Part shown: one piece after another, positions 28,511 through 38,950 of the stretch | How the letters are laid out: the number at the start of each line of letters is the position of its first letter | How positions within the stretch are numbered: the stretch's first letter is position 1 | Source: Pseudomonas flavescens | GTDB lineage: Bacteria; Pseudomonadota; Gammaproteobacteria; Pseudomonadales; Pseudomonadaceae | Reading direction: 5' to 3' | DNA: 64,000 nt | Assembly (NCBI RefSeq): GCF_013408425.1 | Contig: NZ_JACBYV010000001.1 | Span: forward strand, 4,340,001-4,404,000 | Made by a program: the position numbers and the translations under genes | The notes under the pieces: model-generated | The model's database searches: none | Seen by the model: only the letters and a program-made list of their open reading frames with translations | What the model was told of the DNA's origin: nothing

Positions 28511-29377
28511 ATGAGCCTTGCAACCCTTAGCAAGAACGCGGCTGCGCGCCCGGTACGCCGCTCCCCCGGCGCCATCGCCCTGATCGTCATCGCCTGGGCG
28601 GTGTTCGCGGTGATCCTCGTGCTGCCGCTGTACATCGTCGTCACCCAGGGTCTGAGCCGTGGCCTGGAATTCTTCTGGGAGGCGATCCGCGAGCCGGACG
28701 CCATTTCCGCACTCAAGCTGACCCTGCTGGCCACGGCCATTTCCGTACCGCTGAACCTGGTGTTCGGCGTCGCGGCGGCCTGGTCGGTGACCAAGTTCGA
28801 GTTCCGCGGCAAGAGCGTGCTGGTCACCCTGATCGACATGCCGTTTTCGGTATCGCCGGTGGTCGCCGGCCTGATCTACGTGCTGCTGTTCGGCGCGCAG
28901 AGCAAGCTGGCGCCATACCTGCAGGATCAGAACCTGCAGATCATCTACGCCGTACCGGGCATCGTGCTGGCGACCATCTTCGTCACCTTCCCCTTCGTCG
29001 CGCGCGAACTGATCCCGCTGATGGAGGAACAGGGCACCACCGAAGAAGAAGCCGCACGCCTGCTCGGCGCCAACGGCTGGCAGATGTTCTGGCATGTGAC
29101 GCTGCCTAACGTAAAATGGGCGCTGGTCTACGGCGTGGTGCTCTGCACGGCGCGGGCGATGGGCGAGTTTGGCGCGGTCTCGGTGGTTTCCGGGCACATC
29201 CGCGGTTACACCAACACGCTGCCACTGCACATCGAGATTCTCTACAACGAATACAACATCGTCGCCGCGTTCAGCGTGGCCATCCTGTTGCTGGTCATGG
29301 CCCTGGTCGTGTTGCTGCTTCGCCAATGGAGCGAAGCGCGCTTGAGCCGGCAGTTCAAGACGAATCAGGACGATTGA
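28511..29377 (+). CDS. cysW: Sulfate ABC transporter permease CysW
   Basis: A 288-residue permease starting 10 bp after cysT, with GAGGAGCCCGTC as ribosome site. [20 protein letters not shown] and the coupling loop [20 protein letters not shown] identify it. Six hydrophobic segments. Confidence 0.95.
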   Translation: MSLATLSKNAAARPVRRSPGAIALIVIAWAVFAVILVLPLYIVVTQGLSRGLEFFWEAIREPDAISALKLTLLATAISVPLNLVFGVAAAWSVTKFEFRGKSVLVTLIDMPFSVSPVVAGLIYVLLFGAQSKLAPYLQDQNLQIIYAVPGIVLATIFVTFPFVARELIPLMEEQGTTEEEAARLLGANGWQMFWHVTLPNVKWALVYGVVLCTARAMGEFGAVSVVSGHIRGYTNTLPLHIEILYNEYNIVAAFSVAILLLVMALVVLLLRQWSEARLSRQFKTNQDD

Positions 29378-29438
29378 ATCATTCCGCCGGCGCCGCGCTC
29401 CTGCGCGAACCGGCCAGACAGAACGACAGGTGCACCCC

Positions 29439-30431
29439 ATGAGTATTCAAGTTCAAGGCATCAACAAGCACTTTGGCCAGTTCAAGGCGCTCAACGACAT
29501 CAACCTCAACATCAACAGCGGTGAGCTGGTGGCCCTGCTCGGCCCGTCCGGCTGCGGCAAGACCACCCTGCTGCGCATCATCGCCGGCCTGGAAGTCCCG
29601 GATACCGGCAGCATCGTGTTCCACGGTGAAGACGTTTCCGAGCACGACGTGCGTGATCGCAAGGTCGGCTTCGTGTTCCAGCACTACGCCCTGTTCCGTC
29701 ACATGACGGTGTTCGACAACGTTGCCTTCGGCCTGCGCATGAAGCCCAAGGGCGAGCGTCCGAACGAGAACGTGATCAAGAAGAAGGTCCACGACCTGCT
29801 CGACCTGGTGCAGCTCGACTGGCTGGCCGACCGCTACCCGGAACAGCTCTCCGGTGGCCAGCGCCAGCGTATCGCCCTGGCCCGTGCCCTGGCGGTGGAA
29901 CCCAAGGTACTGCTGCTCGACGAGCCCTTCGGCGCCCTCGACGCCAAGGTGCGTAAAGAGCTGCGCCGCTGGCTGGCGCGCCTGCACGAAGAAGTGCACC
30001 TGACCAGCGTGTTCGTGACCCACGACCAGGAAGAAGCCATGGAAGTGGCCGACCGCATCGTGGTGATGAACAAGGGCGTGGTCGAACAGATCGGCTCGCC
30101 GGCCGAAGTCTACGAGAAGCCGTCCAGCGACTTCGTCTACCACTTCCTCGGTGACGCCAACCGTCTTTATGTCGGCGACGATCACCACGTGCTGTTCCGC
30201 CCGCACGAAGTGAGCCTGTCGACGGAAGCACTGGAAGGCCACCAGGCCGGTGAAGTGCGTGACATTCGCCTGCTCGGAGCCATCACCCGCATCACCCTGA
30301 AGGTCGAAGGCCAGGACGAACTGATCGAAGCCGAAGTGGCCAAGGATCACCTCAGCCTCGACAACCTCAGCCGCGGCACCACCCTGTACTTCAAACCCAA
30401 GGGCGGCAAGCCGGTTACTGCGGCTAGTTAA
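29439..30431 (+). CDS. cysA: Sulfate ABC transporter ATPase CysA
   Basis: A 330-residue ATPase. Walker A is GPSGCGKTT (about residues 34-42), the signature [15 protein letters not shown], Walker [14 protein letters not shown], and switch His [10 protein letters not shown]. The C-terminal ~90 residues carry a TOBE-like domain. The ATG at 29439 ([12 protein letters not shown]) is preferred over a GTG three codons upstream. Ends the sulfate operon. Confidence 0.95.
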   Translation: MSIQVQGINKHFGQFKALNDINLNINSGELVALLGPSGCGKTTLLRIIAGLEVPDTGSIVFHGEDVSEHDVRDRKVGFVFQHYALFRHMTVFDNVAFGLRMKPKGERPNENVIKKKVHDLLDLVQLDWLADRYPEQLSGGQRQRIALARALAVEPKVLLLDEPFGALDAKVRKELRRWLARLHEEVHLTSVFVTHDQEEAMEVADRIVVMNKGVVEQIGSPAEVYEKPSSDFVYHFLGDANRLYVGDDHHVLFRPHEVSLSTEALEGHQAGEVRDIRLLGAITRITLKVEGQDELIEAEVAKDHLSLDNLSRGTTLYFKPKGGKPVTAAS

Positions 30432-30450
30432 TCCGCAGACGTCCGAAACG

Positions 30451-30613
30451 TAGGGTGGGCCGGGCGGATATCCGCTTCAGCCCACCAACCGACTCTTCTG
30501 ATGGTGCCCATGCTCCAGCGTGGGCACCCAGGCCAGTGCGCCCATTCGGGCTAAAAACCGGGCGCGAAGCGCCCATGAAGGCATTCCCACGCGGAGCGTG
30601 AGGAACGATCCAG
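30451..30613. repeat. REP-like hairpins in the cysA/DUF962 convergent gap
   Basis: GTAGGGTGGGC...GCTTCAGCCCACC (30451-30487) is a variant of the 510-945 palindrome. After it come TGCCCATGCTCCAGCGTGGG and ATTCCCACGCGGAGCGTGAGG, typical Pseudomonas intergenic hairpins. The gap separates convergent genes and is otherwise empty. Confidence 0.65.
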
Positions 30614-30628
30614 TGATGGACGCTCCCA

Positions 30629-31150
30629 TCAAGCCGTCTTGCGTTCGCGGATGCAGGTCGGGCCGGCGCGCTTGACCACTTCGTGTTCGACCTCCTGGCG
30701 CAGGCCAAGGAGGAAGGCGGCTTCGGCGACCACGAACAATGGCCCGATCATCAGCCCCATGACGTCGTCGACGAACGCCGGCTTGCGGCCTTCGTAGAAA
30801 TGGCCAACGAACTGGATGATCCAGCCCACTACGAACAGTCCCAGCCCCGCGCTCAGCCACAGTGCCGTGCCTCCCATGGCCAGCCCGGCGCTGAACCACA
30901 GGCAGAGGCCCAGCAGCGCCCCCATGACTACCCCGAAGCGAAAGTCCAGGCGCAGGTAGAACAGTGTCGTCACCAACGCCACGGCCAGCGCCGGTGACAG
31001 CCAGAGGCCCGAGACCGCCACGCCTGGGCGCGACAGCAGCACGGTGACCGCCAGGACGATCATGGGGATGCCGACGAAATGGGTGACGATATTGCGCCGA
31101 TCGCGGTGGTAGGCCGCGTATTGGGCGAGGTGATCCACCAGGGTTTTCAT
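30629..31150 (-). CDS. DUF962/Mpo1-like membrane protein
   Basis: A 173-residue inner-membrane protein with four or five hydrophobic segments. HFVGIPMIVLAVTVLL and QFVGHFYEGRKPAF contain the conserved histidines of the DUF962 family. The yeast relative Mpo1 is an Fe(II) dioxygenase acting on 2-hydroxy fatty acids; the bacterial role is unproven. The ATG at 31150 follows GTGAGG; a GTG five codons upstream is less likely. Divergent from the Crp/Fnr gene. Confidence 0.82.
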   Translation of the reverse strand: MKTLVDHLAQYAAYHRDRRNIVTHFVGIPMIVLAVTVLLSRPGVAVSGLWLSPALAVALVTTLFYLRLDFRFGVVMGALLGLCLWFSAGLAMGGTALWLSAGLGLFVVGWIIQFVGHFYEGRKPAFVDDVMGLMIGPLFVVAEAAFLLGLRQEVEHEVVKRAGPTCIRERKTA

Positions 31151-31237
31151 TGTTGTTATCCTCACGGGTGCGTGTCATCGCATAATGGCGCTGCCATCTC
31201 GCCAGCACTGTCAGCTAGCCGACAAACCGGAACATCC

Positions 31238-31915
31238 ATGACCGATCTGCATGCCGTTCTGCTTCAAGGCCAATGGTTCGCCGCCCTGCCGCAGGCGTTG
31301 CAGCAGGCGCTGGTGACGCAGGGTCGGCAACTGAATCTGGAGGCCGGGCAACGCCTGTTCAGCCGTGGCGATTCGCCGAGCGGCCTGTATGCCGTGCTGT
31401 CCGGCGCCATGCGCGTCGGTACGGTGGATGCGCAAGGCAAGGAAGCGCTGCTGATTCTGGTGGAGGCGCCGCACTGGTTCGGCGAAATAGCCCTGTTCGA
31501 CGGCCAGCCGCGTACCCATGATGCCTTCGCCGAGGGCGCCAGCGCCCTGCTGCACGTTCCCCAGGCAGGCTTGCTGAGCCTGCTCGATGCCCACCCTGAA
31601 TACTGGCGCGATATCGCCCTGCTGATGGCCCACAAGGTACGCCTGGCGTTCATCGCCCTGGAAGAGATGAGCCTGCTGCCCGCTGCGCAGCGGCTGGCCA
31701 GACGGCTGCTGCTGATCGCCGAAGACTATGGCGAAACCCAGGGCCCCCGGCGCATCATTCACCTGGCGCAGGAGCAACTGGCCGCGATGCTGGCCATCTC
31801 CCGACAGACCGCCAACGGTGTGCTCAAGGACCTGCAAGCCCGCGGCATCGTGCGACTGACCTACGGTGAGATCGAAATTCTCGACCTCGATGGCCTGCGA
31901 CAGGCCGCTCAGTAA
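31238..31915 (+). CDS. Crp/Fnr-family transcriptional regulator
   Basis: A 225-residue regulator with an N-terminal cyclic-nucleotide-binding-type barrel (LFSRGDSPSGLYAVLSGAMR; WFGEIALFDGQPRTHDA) and a C-terminal winged HTH (LAQEQLAAMLAISRQTANGV, LKDLQARGIVRLTYGEIEIL). It lacks the Fnr N-terminal cysteine cluster, so it is not an O2 sensor of that type. The ATG at 31238 starts the conserved domain. Divergent from DUF962, 88 bp apart. Target genes unknown. Confidence 0.85.
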   Translation: MTDLHAVLLQGQWFAALPQALQQALVTQGRQLNLEAGQRLFSRGDSPSGLYAVLSGAMRVGTVDAQGKEALLILVEAPHWFGEIALFDGQPRTHDAFAEGASALLHVPQAGLLSLLDAHPEYWRDIALLMAHKVRLAFIALEEMSLLPAAQRLARRLLLIAEDYGETQGPRRIIHLAQEQLAAMLAISRQTANGVLKDLQARGIVRLTYGEIEILDLDGLRQAAQ

Positions 31916-32026
31916 CCACATGAAGCTTTTATGACAGCCGAACCAATGGCTAAGAGCCATGTCCTTATTCATTCCCTGAAATACAGGCCCGCCGGCTGAC
32001 CCCGAGCTGGCCGGAAGCGATCCCGG

Positions 32027-33982
32027 ATGCCGTTGCCAGAACCTCAAGACTTCACCGACCTGCCTGCCGTACTCGCTGGCCCGATCCTTCGGCGCCTGGA
32101 GCCCGGCCGCCTGGTGCTGTGGCTGGTCGGCAGCCGTGAGCTGCAACTGACCCTGCGCCTCGCGCCAAGTGAACAGGCCGCTCGCGATTACCCGCTGGGT
32201 GACGATGCGTGTCAGCGCTTGGTGATCGGCGAGCATGCGGTCATCCACCTGATCGACCTGCATCTCGACACCCCGCTGCCCCAGGACGAACGGATCGACT
32301 ACGACCTGCTGGTCGACGGCCAACAGGGCATCGCCGACTGGGCCGCACACCTGCTGTACGACGGCGCAGCGCAAGCCAACTTCGTGCTGCGTTCGCGCAT
32401 CGACAATCTGCTGCACGGCTCCTGCCGCAAACCTCATCACCCGTCCAAGGATGGCCTGCTCTGCGCCGATCGCCTGCTGGCCACTGCCCATGAGCCCCAC
32501 GAGCGCCCTGCACTGCTGATGCACAGCGGTGATCAGGTGTATGCCGATGACGTCGCCGGGCCGATGCTGCGCGCCGTCCACAAGCTGATCGAACGCCTGG
32601 GCCTGTACCACGAGAAGCTCGAGGGCGCGGTGGTCGAAGACAGCGCCGACCTCTACGTGCACCCGGCCAGCTACTTCCACCGTGCCGACCTGCTGCCGGC
32701 GCTGAAGGCCAACGAAACCCTGCGCGAACGCTTCTTCGGTGGTACCGAAAAGCCCATCTTCACCAGCAGCAACGCCGACAACCACCTGGTGACCCTGGCC
32801 GAAGTGCTGGCCATGTACCTGCTGGTCTGGTCGCCGACGCCCTGGACGCTGATCGATCTCGACCAGCCGGAACTGAGCGACGAGGATGCCGAGCGCTACC
32901 GCAAGGAGCAGGTCTGCATCGAGGCCTTCGTCGCCAGCCTGGGCCAGGTTGGCCGGGTGCTGGCGCACCTGCCGAACCTGATGATCTTCGACGATCACGA
33001 CATCACCGATGACTGGAACCTCTCCGCCCAGTGGGAAGAGACCGCTTACGGCCATCCCTTCTCCAAGCGCATCATCGGCAACGCACTGATCGGTTACCTG
33101 CTGTGCCAGGGCTGGGGCAACAATCCCGACGCCTTCGCCGAGCCGCTGAGCAATACCCGCGAACTGTGTGAGCAGGCCAGGGAACGAGGCTTCGGCAGCC
33201 CGGCTCAGGATCGTCTGATCGACGACTTGATGAAGTTTCAGCAATGGCACTACGTGCTGCCCAGCACACCGGCGCTGCTGGTACTCGACACGCGCACGCG
33301 GCGCTGGCGCAGCGAGCGCAATATCAAACGCCCCTCCGGGCTGCTCGACTGGGAAGCCCTGAGCGAATTCCAGCAGGACCTGCTCGACCACCCCGCCGCG
33401 ATCATCGTGTCAGCGGCGCCGATGTTCGGGGTCAAGCTGATCGAAGCGGTGCAACGCGTGTTCAGCTGGGCCGGGCACCCGCTGATGGTCGATGCGGAAA
33501 ACTGGATGGCGCACCGCGGCGCCGCTCAGGTGATGCTCAACATCTTCCGCCATTCGCGCACCCCCGGTGATTACGTGGTGCTTTCCGGCGACGTGCACTA
33601 CTCGTTCTTCTACGAGGTGAGAATCCGCGACCGCCACCAGGGCCCGACCATCTGGCAGATCACCAGCAGCGGCGTGAAGAACGAATTCCCGGAGCGCCTG
33701 CTGAACCTCTTCGACCGCCTCAACCGCTGGCTGTATGCCCCCTGGTCGCCCCTCAACTGGCTGACCAAACGCCGCCGCATGCAGGTGTTCCCGCACATCC
33801 CCAAACAGAGCAAGGCAGGCGAACGCCTGTGGAACTCAGCAGGCCTCGGCCAGGTGCTGTTCAACGCCGCCGGCCAACCCAGCCGCGTGTTCCAGCTCAA
33901 CGCCGACGGCTCGCCCCGCACCGAATTCATCGACGACCGCGACGAAGCCCCAGAGCCAAACGAAGAACCCAAGCGCGCATAA
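32027..33982 (+). CDS. PhoD-like metallophosphatase
   Basis: A 651-residue protein with a calcineurin-type PhoD core. HSGDQVYADD (about residues 166-175), FDDHDITDDWNLS (about 321-333) and SGDVHYSFFYEVR (about 520) are the metal-ligand motifs. Unlike secreted PhoD it has no Tat or Sec signal at the N terminus, so it is likely cytoplasmic. The ~150-residue N-terminal beta-rich domain (GPILRRLEPGRLVLWLVGSR) is a typical companion domain of this subgroup. Probably a phosphodiesterase/phosphomonoesterase; substrate unknown. Monocistronic. Confidence 0.82.
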   Translation: MPLPEPQDFTDLPAVLAGPILRRLEPGRLVLWLVGSRELQLTLRLAPSEQAARDYPLGDDACQRLVIGEHAVIHLIDLHLDTPLPQDERIDYDLLVDGQQGIADWAAHLLYDGAAQANFVLRSRIDNLLHGSCRKPHHPSKDGLLCADRLLATAHEPHERPALLMHSGDQVYADDVAGPMLRAVHKLIERLGLYHEKLEGAVVEDSADLYVHPASYFHRADLLPALKANETLRERFFGGTEKPIFTSSNADNHLVTLAEVLAMYLLVWSPTPWTLIDLDQPELSDEDAERYRKEQVCIEAFVASLGQVGRVLAHLPNLMIFDDHDITDDWNLSAQWEETAYGHPFSKRIIGNALIGYLLCQGWGNNPDAFAEPLSNTRELCEQARERGFGSPAQDRLIDDLMKFQQWHYVLPSTPALLVLDTRTRRWRSERNIKRPSGLLDWEALSEFQQDLLDHPAAIIVSAAPMFGVKLIEAVQRVFSWAGHPLMVDAENWMAHRGAAQVMLNIFRHSRTPGDYVVLSGDVHYSFFYEVRIRDRHQGPTIWQITSSGVKNEFPERLLNLFDRLNRWLYAPWSPLNWLTKRRRMQVFPHIPKQSKAGERLWNSAGLGQVLFNAAGQPSRVFQLNADGSPRTEFIDDRDEAPEPNEEPKRA

Positions 33983-33990
33983 GCGCCCCC

Positions 33991-34300
33991 TGTAGGAACC
34001 CCGACCTCGGGGCGAAGCGATAGCAGTCATCCTGCAAAAACGGCGGTGTGACCACCATTCGCCGCGGGGGCGCAGCTCCTAAAGGATCGTGCAATCCTCA
34101 GCCCCGTAGGAACCCCGACCTCGGGGCGAAGCGATAGCAGTCATCCTGCAAAAACGGCGGCGAGTCCACCATTCGCTGCGGGGGCGCAGCTCCTACAGGA
34201 TCGTGCAATCCTCAGCCCGTAGGAGCCCCGACCTCGGGGCGAAACGATTGCGGCCATCCTGCAAAAACGGCGGTGTGCCCCTATTCGCCGCCGCGGAGGG
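33991..34300. repeat. Three tandem ~114-bp repeats
   Basis: GTAGGA[AG]CCCCGACCTCGGGG begins at 33992, 34106 and 34219 (periods 114 and 113). Each unit holds the hairpin CCCCGACCTCGGGG, CATCCTGCAAAAACGGCGG and, except in the truncated third, GGGGGCGCAGCTCCTA. It fills the 338-bp gap between convergent phoD-like and puuB-like genes. Confidence 0.85.
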
Positions 34301-34320
34301 GGCTGCGCTTGCCGGGTCGC

Positions 34321-35622
34321 CTAGCGCAGCTTCTCCAGCAGTTGGTAGTACCACATGCCCAGCGCCAGCATCGGGTTGCCGAACACGTCGCCCATCGGCA
34401 CCTTGATGTGCGAACAGCCGGCAAAGGTCTCGAAACGTGCCAGCTCGCCGCCCATGGCCTCGGCCATGATCTCGCCCATCACGTGGCTGGTGGCGATGCC
34501 GTGGCCGGAGTAGCCCTGGCAGTACCAGACGTTGGGCGACAGCTTGCCCAGTTGCGGGATGCGGTTCATGACGATGCCCATGGCGCAGCTCCACTGGAAC
34601 TCGATGGGCACGCCCTTGAGGCTCGGGAAAGTCCGCTCGATACCGGGCCGCAACTCGGCCGCGATATCCCGCGAGTCGCGCCCGGAGTAGTTGGCGCCGC
34701 CGCCGAACAGCAGGCGCCCGTCGGCAGTCAGGCGGTAGTAGTCGAGCACGAAGCGGCAGTCGTAAACGGCCAGGTCCTGGGGGTTGATCTGCGCCGCCAG
34801 CTCGCCCAGCGGCGCGGTGGTGACGATGCCGCCCATGGCCGGAAAGATCATGCCCTTGAGCTTTCCAGGCTCCAGCTTGTGGTACACGTCGCCGGCCAGC
34901 ATTACCTGATTGGCGACCACCCGCCCTTCGGCCGTAACCAGCGTCGGCGTAGCGCCGTGAACGATCTCCAGCACCGGCGAGTGCTCGAAAATCAGCGCGC
35001 CCAGGCTATGGGCCGCCCGCGCTTCGCCCAGACACAGGTTCAGCGGGTGCAGATGCAGGTTACGGGTGTTCTTCAGCGCGCCAAGGTACAGGTCGCTGGC
35101 CAGGTGGGCACGTACGCCACCGGCATCGAGCAGGGTCACGTCGGCCTCCATGCCACGGCGCAGCGCCTCGTCATGGGAGGCACGCAGTTCGTCGAGGTGG
35201 GCGGGTTTCATCGCCGCATGCAAGTGGCCGTGCTTGAGGTCACAGGCGATGCCGTAGCGACGCACCCGCTGCTCGATGATGTCGTGGCCGCGCCAACGCA
35301 GGTTCCAGATGAAATCGTCGACCTCCCCACCCAGCCGCTTGCGCATCTGCTTGGCCATGGCGGCGTCGCCAGACAGGCTGCCGGTAACCTGCCCGCCATT
35401 GCGGCCGCTGGCGCCCCAACCGATGCGATTGGCCTCCACCACGGCCACCTTGAAACCACGCTCGGCCAGTTCGACCGCCGTGGCCACGCCGGTGAAGCCG
35501 CCGCCGATGATTGCCACATCGACCCGCACTTCACCCTGCACGCTCGGGTAGTCGCTGTCCTGATCGATGCTCGCGCTGTAATAGGACGGGCTGCGCTCGG
35601 CTGCCGTCGTCGTGTCTTTCAT
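34321..35622 (-). CDS. puuB: PuuB-like gamma-glutamylputrescine oxidase (FAD)
   Basis: A 433-residue FAD-dependent amine oxidase of the DAO family. The N-terminal dinucleotide fold is VDVAIIGGGFTGVATAVELA (about residues 34-53), followed by the GWGASGRNGGQV flavin-contact segment. The C-terminal GYSGHGIATSHVMGEIMAEA is also typical. PuuB relatives oxidise gamma-glutamylputrescine or related gamma-glutamyl polyamines to the aldehyde. Its neighbour (35677-37041) is a glutamine-synthetase-like ligase, and gabT/gabD lie 6 kb further, so a polyamine-to-GABA-to-succinate route is plausible. Pseudomonas has several such oxidases (PauB1-4), so the exact substrate is open. Confidence 0.75.
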   Translation of the reverse strand: MKDTTTAAERSPSYYSASIDQDSDYPSVQGEVRVDVAIIGGGFTGVATAVELAERGFKVAVVEANRIGWGASGRNGGQVTGSLSGDAAMAKQMRKRLGGEVDDFIWNLRWRGHDIIEQRVRRYGIACDLKHGHLHAAMKPAHLDELRASHDEALRRGMEADVTLLDAGGVRAHLASDLYLGALKNTRNLHLHPLNLCLGEARAAHSLGALIFEHSPVLEIVHGATPTLVTAEGRVVANQVMLAGDVYHKLEPGKLKGMIFPAMGGIVTTAPLGELAAQINPQDLAVYDCRFVLDYYRLTADGRLLFGGGANYSGRDSRDIAAELRPGIERTFPSLKGVPIEFQWSCAMGIVMNRIPQLGKLSPNVWYCQGYSGHGIATSHVMGEIMAEAMGGELARFETFAGCSHIKVPMGDVFGNPMLALGMWYYQLLEKLR

Positions 35623-35676
35623 GTCCGTTCCTTAGCGGCCCGCCTGAGCGCGCCACGATAATCATGTTGTGCAAGC

Positions 35677-37041
35677 TCACGCCTGATTCAGGTACCAGCG
35701 CCAGTCCTGCTCGCCGACTTCCCCCATGAAGCGCCGCTGCTCCTCGCGCTTGACCGCCAGGTACACCCGCAGAAACTCCGCCCCCAGGGCCTCGGGTGCC
35801 CAGGTCGAGGCCTGCAGCGCGCACAGCGAGGTCAGCCAATCGGTGGGCAGCAGGGTCTTGGCCTGGGCATAACCGTTGCCCTCGATAGGTTCACCGGGGT
35901 CCAGCTCTTCGCGGATGCCACGGTGAATGCCGGCGAGGATCGCCGCAGCGGCCAGATAGGGGTTGGCATCGGCGCCGCAGATACGGTGCTCGATATGCCG
36001 CGTGAACGCCGGGCCGCCCGGCACGCGCAGGCTCACGGTGCGGTTATCCACACCCCAGGTCGGCGCCAGCGGCGCGTAGCTGTTGGCCTGGAAGCGCCGG
36101 TAGGAGTTGGCGTTGGGGCAGAACAGCAGGAGTGAGTCGAGCAGGCTGGCGAGCATGCCGCCCACCGCGTAACGCAGCAGCGGGGTCCCTGCGGGTGCCT
36201 CACTGGCGAACAGGTTGCGGCCCGCCGCGTCGTTCAGGCTGACGTGCATGTGCATGCCGGTGCCCGCCAGATGATCGAACGGCTTGGCCATGAAGCAGGC
36301 CTGCATGCCATGCCGATGCGCCACGCCCTTGACCAGGCGCTTGTAGCGCACCGCCTGATCCATGGCCTGCAACGCATCGCCATGCTCCAGGGTGATCTCC
36401 ACCTGCCCCGGCGCGTATTCGGAAATCGCCGTGCGTGCGGGGATGCCCTGGGCCTTGCACGCAGCGTACAGGTCAGCCAGAAACGGCTCGATCTGCTCCA
36501 GCTCGCGCAGGCCATAGACCTGGGTACTGCGCGGCCGCCCGCCATCGGCATCCAGGGCCGGCTGCGGGTGGCCACGGGCGTCGCGCTTGGCATCGAGCAG
36601 GTAGAACTCCAGCTCGCAGGCCATCACCGGGTGAAAGCCCTCGGCCTGCAGCCGCTCGATCACCTGCACCAGCACATGGCGCGGGTCGGCGATGCTGGCC
36701 GGCATGCCGTCCTGCGGGTGCATGCTGACCTGCACCGCCGCCGTGGGGATCAGCCGCCAGGGCAGGCGCACCAGGCTGCCAGCCAGGGGATAGGCCCGGC
36801 AGTCGATGTCGCCGACGTCCCAGACCAGCCCGGAATCCTCGACGTCATCACCGTTGATGCTCAGACCAAGGATGGTGCTCGGCAGCGGTCGGCCGCTGCG
36901 GTAAACGGCGAGCAGTTCGTCACGGTGCAACAGCTTGCCGCGCGGCACGCCGTTGGCGTCGATGATGAACAGTTCGAACAGCTCGATATCGGGGTTCTGC
37001 GCGAGGAAATCCTCGGCGTCTTGCAAGGGCGCGAATTGCAT
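35677..37041 (-). CDS. Glutamine synthetase-like gamma-glutamyl-polyamine synthetase
   Basis: A 454-residue type-III-like glutamine synthetase. NPDIELFELFIIDANGVPRG, metal ligands in ACELEFYLLD and QVEITLEHGDAL, the ATP/metal His in GTGMHMHVSLND, and the C-terminal RIPHR-equivalent NRTVSLRVPGGP are visible. Members in the PuuA/SpuI/PauA branch ligate glutamate to putrescine, spermidine or cadaverine. It is 54 bp upstream of the puuB-like gene on the same strand, probably one operon. It is not the housekeeping GlnA, which lacks the FELFIIDANGVPRGK start. Confidence 0.8.
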   Translation of the reverse strand: MQFAPLQDAEDFLAQNPDIELFELFIIDANGVPRGKLLHRDELLAVYRSGRPLPSTILGLSINGDDVEDSGLVWDVGDIDCRAYPLAGSLVRLPWRLIPTAAVQVSMHPQDGMPASIADPRHVLVQVIERLQAEGFHPVMACELEFYLLDAKRDARGHPQPALDADGGRPRSTQVYGLRELEQIEPFLADLYAACKAQGIPARTAISEYAPGQVEITLEHGDALQAMDQAVRYKRLVKGVAHRHGMQACFMAKPFDHLAGTGMHMHVSLNDAAGRNLFASEAPAGTPLLRYAVGGMLASLLDSLLLFCPNANSYRRFQANSYAPLAPTWGVDNRTVSLRVPGGPAFTRHIEHRICGADANPYLAAAAILAGIHRGIREELDPGEPIEGNGYAQAKTLLPTDWLTSLCALQASTWAPEALGAEFLRVYLAVKREEQRRFMGEVGEQDWRWYLNQA

Positions 37042-37384
37042 GATGGCTTCTCATGGGCCACGGGCGACCGTCACGGCGGACAGTGGGCCCGGATCGACTT
37101 CTCGGCCGCACAGGCGGCCATGGGTGTCATCAGAAGACGAGAAGAACATCCGGCGGGCGGGCATGGCGACAATGCCAGAGTGCCCAGAAGGCGAGGGTCT
37201 GCGGCAGCCCCGTGGGTTCGGGCGCCCGGCCCCGCAAGCGCAGGGCTGGCAGGGCTGGCAGGGCGATGGCTGGGGCAAAGATGCAGACCGGGATAGACAT
37301 GCCAGCGAGGCTCGCACGCCGCCATAGTCAGGTTAAATCGTTATTACCGCACCTTCAGATAGCCAGCGGCTAAACAATGGCCTG
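37042..37384. other. Intergenic, no gene seen
   Basis: This 343-bp gap precedes the GS-like gene (promoter side) and follows the chemoreceptor gene (terminator side). It has short GGGCTGGCA direct repeats near 37250 but no supported gene, hairpin terminator or operator. Confidence 0.5.
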
Positions 37385-38950
37385 TCACGGCTCGGGTTTA
37401 TAGCCCAGTCGCAGGCCTCCCCAATGCTTGCCCTGCACATGGATCGGCACCGACAGGTCGTGCATCAGTTCGCCGGTATCGCGCATGTAGGTCTGCAACA
37501 ACAGGCGCTGTTTGTGGCTGCCGCAGCGGATGCCGGTGCGGTCGTTGAACATCCGTTTGCTGCGGCTCTTCACGGTATCCACGGCGCGGTCACCGGTGGG
37601 CGGATGATTGAACGCCTCGTTGTGGGTCGGCACGTAGCCTTCCGGCGTGGTGGCGATGGCGAACACCAGGCCTTCGTGGCGCTTGAGCAGCGGCTCCTGG
37701 ATGGCGGGCAGCACCTGATCGGCATGGCTGTCGAAGCGCGTGCGGAACTTGGCCGGGAAGCTGCCCTGAATCGGCTGGTACTGACGGTCGAACAGATCCG
37801 CCAGGCTGATACGCCCGGCCTGGATATCCGCCTCGAACTGCCGACCGATCGCGGCGGCGCCTTCCAGGGCGAGGTCGTAGATGCGCTGGTGATAGCTGTC
37901 CAGGCCGACGCTGGCCAGCTGTTCGCTGACGCTTTCCGCCTGGCCGACCAGTTGTTCGGCAGCCTTGCCCAGTTGTCGGGTCTGGTCCTCGCTGCTGCGC
38001 ACGTCGCCGCGCAGTTGCTCGACCGCCACCAGCAGCTCGGCCAGGTGTTCGTGGTTGCTCGCCGTGCCGGCGCTGATCTGCGCCACCTGGGTGTCGACAT
38101 CGGCCGCCAGGTCGGCGATGCCGCGCAGTTGCTCGCCGGTGAATTCGATCTGTCGGGCGGCCGCTTCCAGCTCTTCGGCCTGACGCTGGATATGGTTGAC
38201 CACCGCCGAACTCTGCTGACGGATATCGGCGACCATCTGCCCGACTTCTCCCGTGGCGGTGGCGGTACGCCCGGCCAGGCTGCGCACCTCGTCGGCGACC
38301 ACCGCGAAGCCGCGGCCCTGTTCACCGGCGCGGGCAGCCTCGATGGCGGCGTTGAGCGCCAGCAGGTTGGTCTGGCTGGCGATGGACTGGATCACCTGGG
38401 TGACCTGCTCGATCTGCTCGGTACGCGCCCCGAGGCCATCGATCAGCTCGCGGCTGGCGGCGGCCTGGGCGCTGAGCTGCTGCATGCGGCTGATCGCCTG
38501 CTGCAGTTCGGCCTGGCCGGTGGCGCTGCTGGTGCGCACGGTCTGCGCCGCACCAAGGGTCTGGCCGGCGCGCTCGGCGTTGCTCTGTTCGGTGCGGGTC
38601 ACGGCGTGGGCACCTTCGCCGATCTGTTCGACCGCCGCCAGTTGCGACTGCAGCTTGCCGGCCAGTTGCTGCACGGTGAAGGCCACCTGGGCGGCCGACA
38701 GGGCGTTATGGCAGGTGTGCTGCGACAGGCTCTGGCTCAGCTCATCCAGCGAGGCCGCCGGCGCAGCGTCGACAGGCGGCGCAGCAACCTTGCGCCAGGG
38801 CCCGAGCCACGGCCACAGGGCCAGCGACAACAGCGCGATGACGCCAAGATAGGTCGGCAGGTGCACTTGTTGCCAGACCACCAGCAACGCGAGCAGGCCG
38901 AGCACGTGCAGGGCCAATGCCAGCCGGTCATGCGTAAAACCAGAACCCAT
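37385..38950 (-). CDS. Methyl-accepting chemotaxis protein with C-terminal sensor domain
   Basis: A 521-residue chemoreceptor. Two hydrophobic helices ([33 protein letters not shown]) lie at the N terminus with only a few residues between them, so there is no periplasmic ligand domain. The conserved signalling hairpin [20 protein letters not shown] through [13 protein letters not shown] is at about residues 188-226. The last ~200 residues form a globular Cache/PAS-like domain ([40 protein letters not shown]), so sensing is probably cytoplasmic and C-terminal. No HAMP domain is evident. The ATG at 38950 (after GAGGTTCGCC) is preferred to one four codons upstream. Confidence 0.85.
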   Translation of the reverse strand: MGSGFTHDRLALALHVLGLLALLVVWQQVHLPTYLGVIALLSLALWPWLGPWRKVAAPPVDAAPAASLDELSQSLSQHTCHNALSAAQVAFTVQQLAGKLQSQLAAVEQIGEGAHAVTRTEQSNAERAGQTLGAAQTVRTSSATGQAELQQAISRMQQLSAQAAASRELIDGLGARTEQIEQVTQVIQSIASQTNLLALNAAIEAARAGEQGRGFAVVADEVRSLAGRTATATGEVGQMVADIRQQSSAVVNHIQRQAEELEAAARQIEFTGEQLRGIADLAADVDTQVAQISAGTASNHEHLAELLVAVEQLRGDVRSSEDQTRQLGKAAEQLVGQAESVSEQLASVGLDSYHQRIYDLALEGAAAIGRQFEADIQAGRISLADLFDRQYQPIQGSFPAKFRTRFDSHADQVLPAIQEPLLKRHEGLVFAIATTPEGYVPTHNEAFNHPPTGDRAVDTVKSRSKRMFNDRTGIRCGSHKQRLLLQTYMRDTGELMHDLSVPIHVQGKHWGGLRLGYKPEP

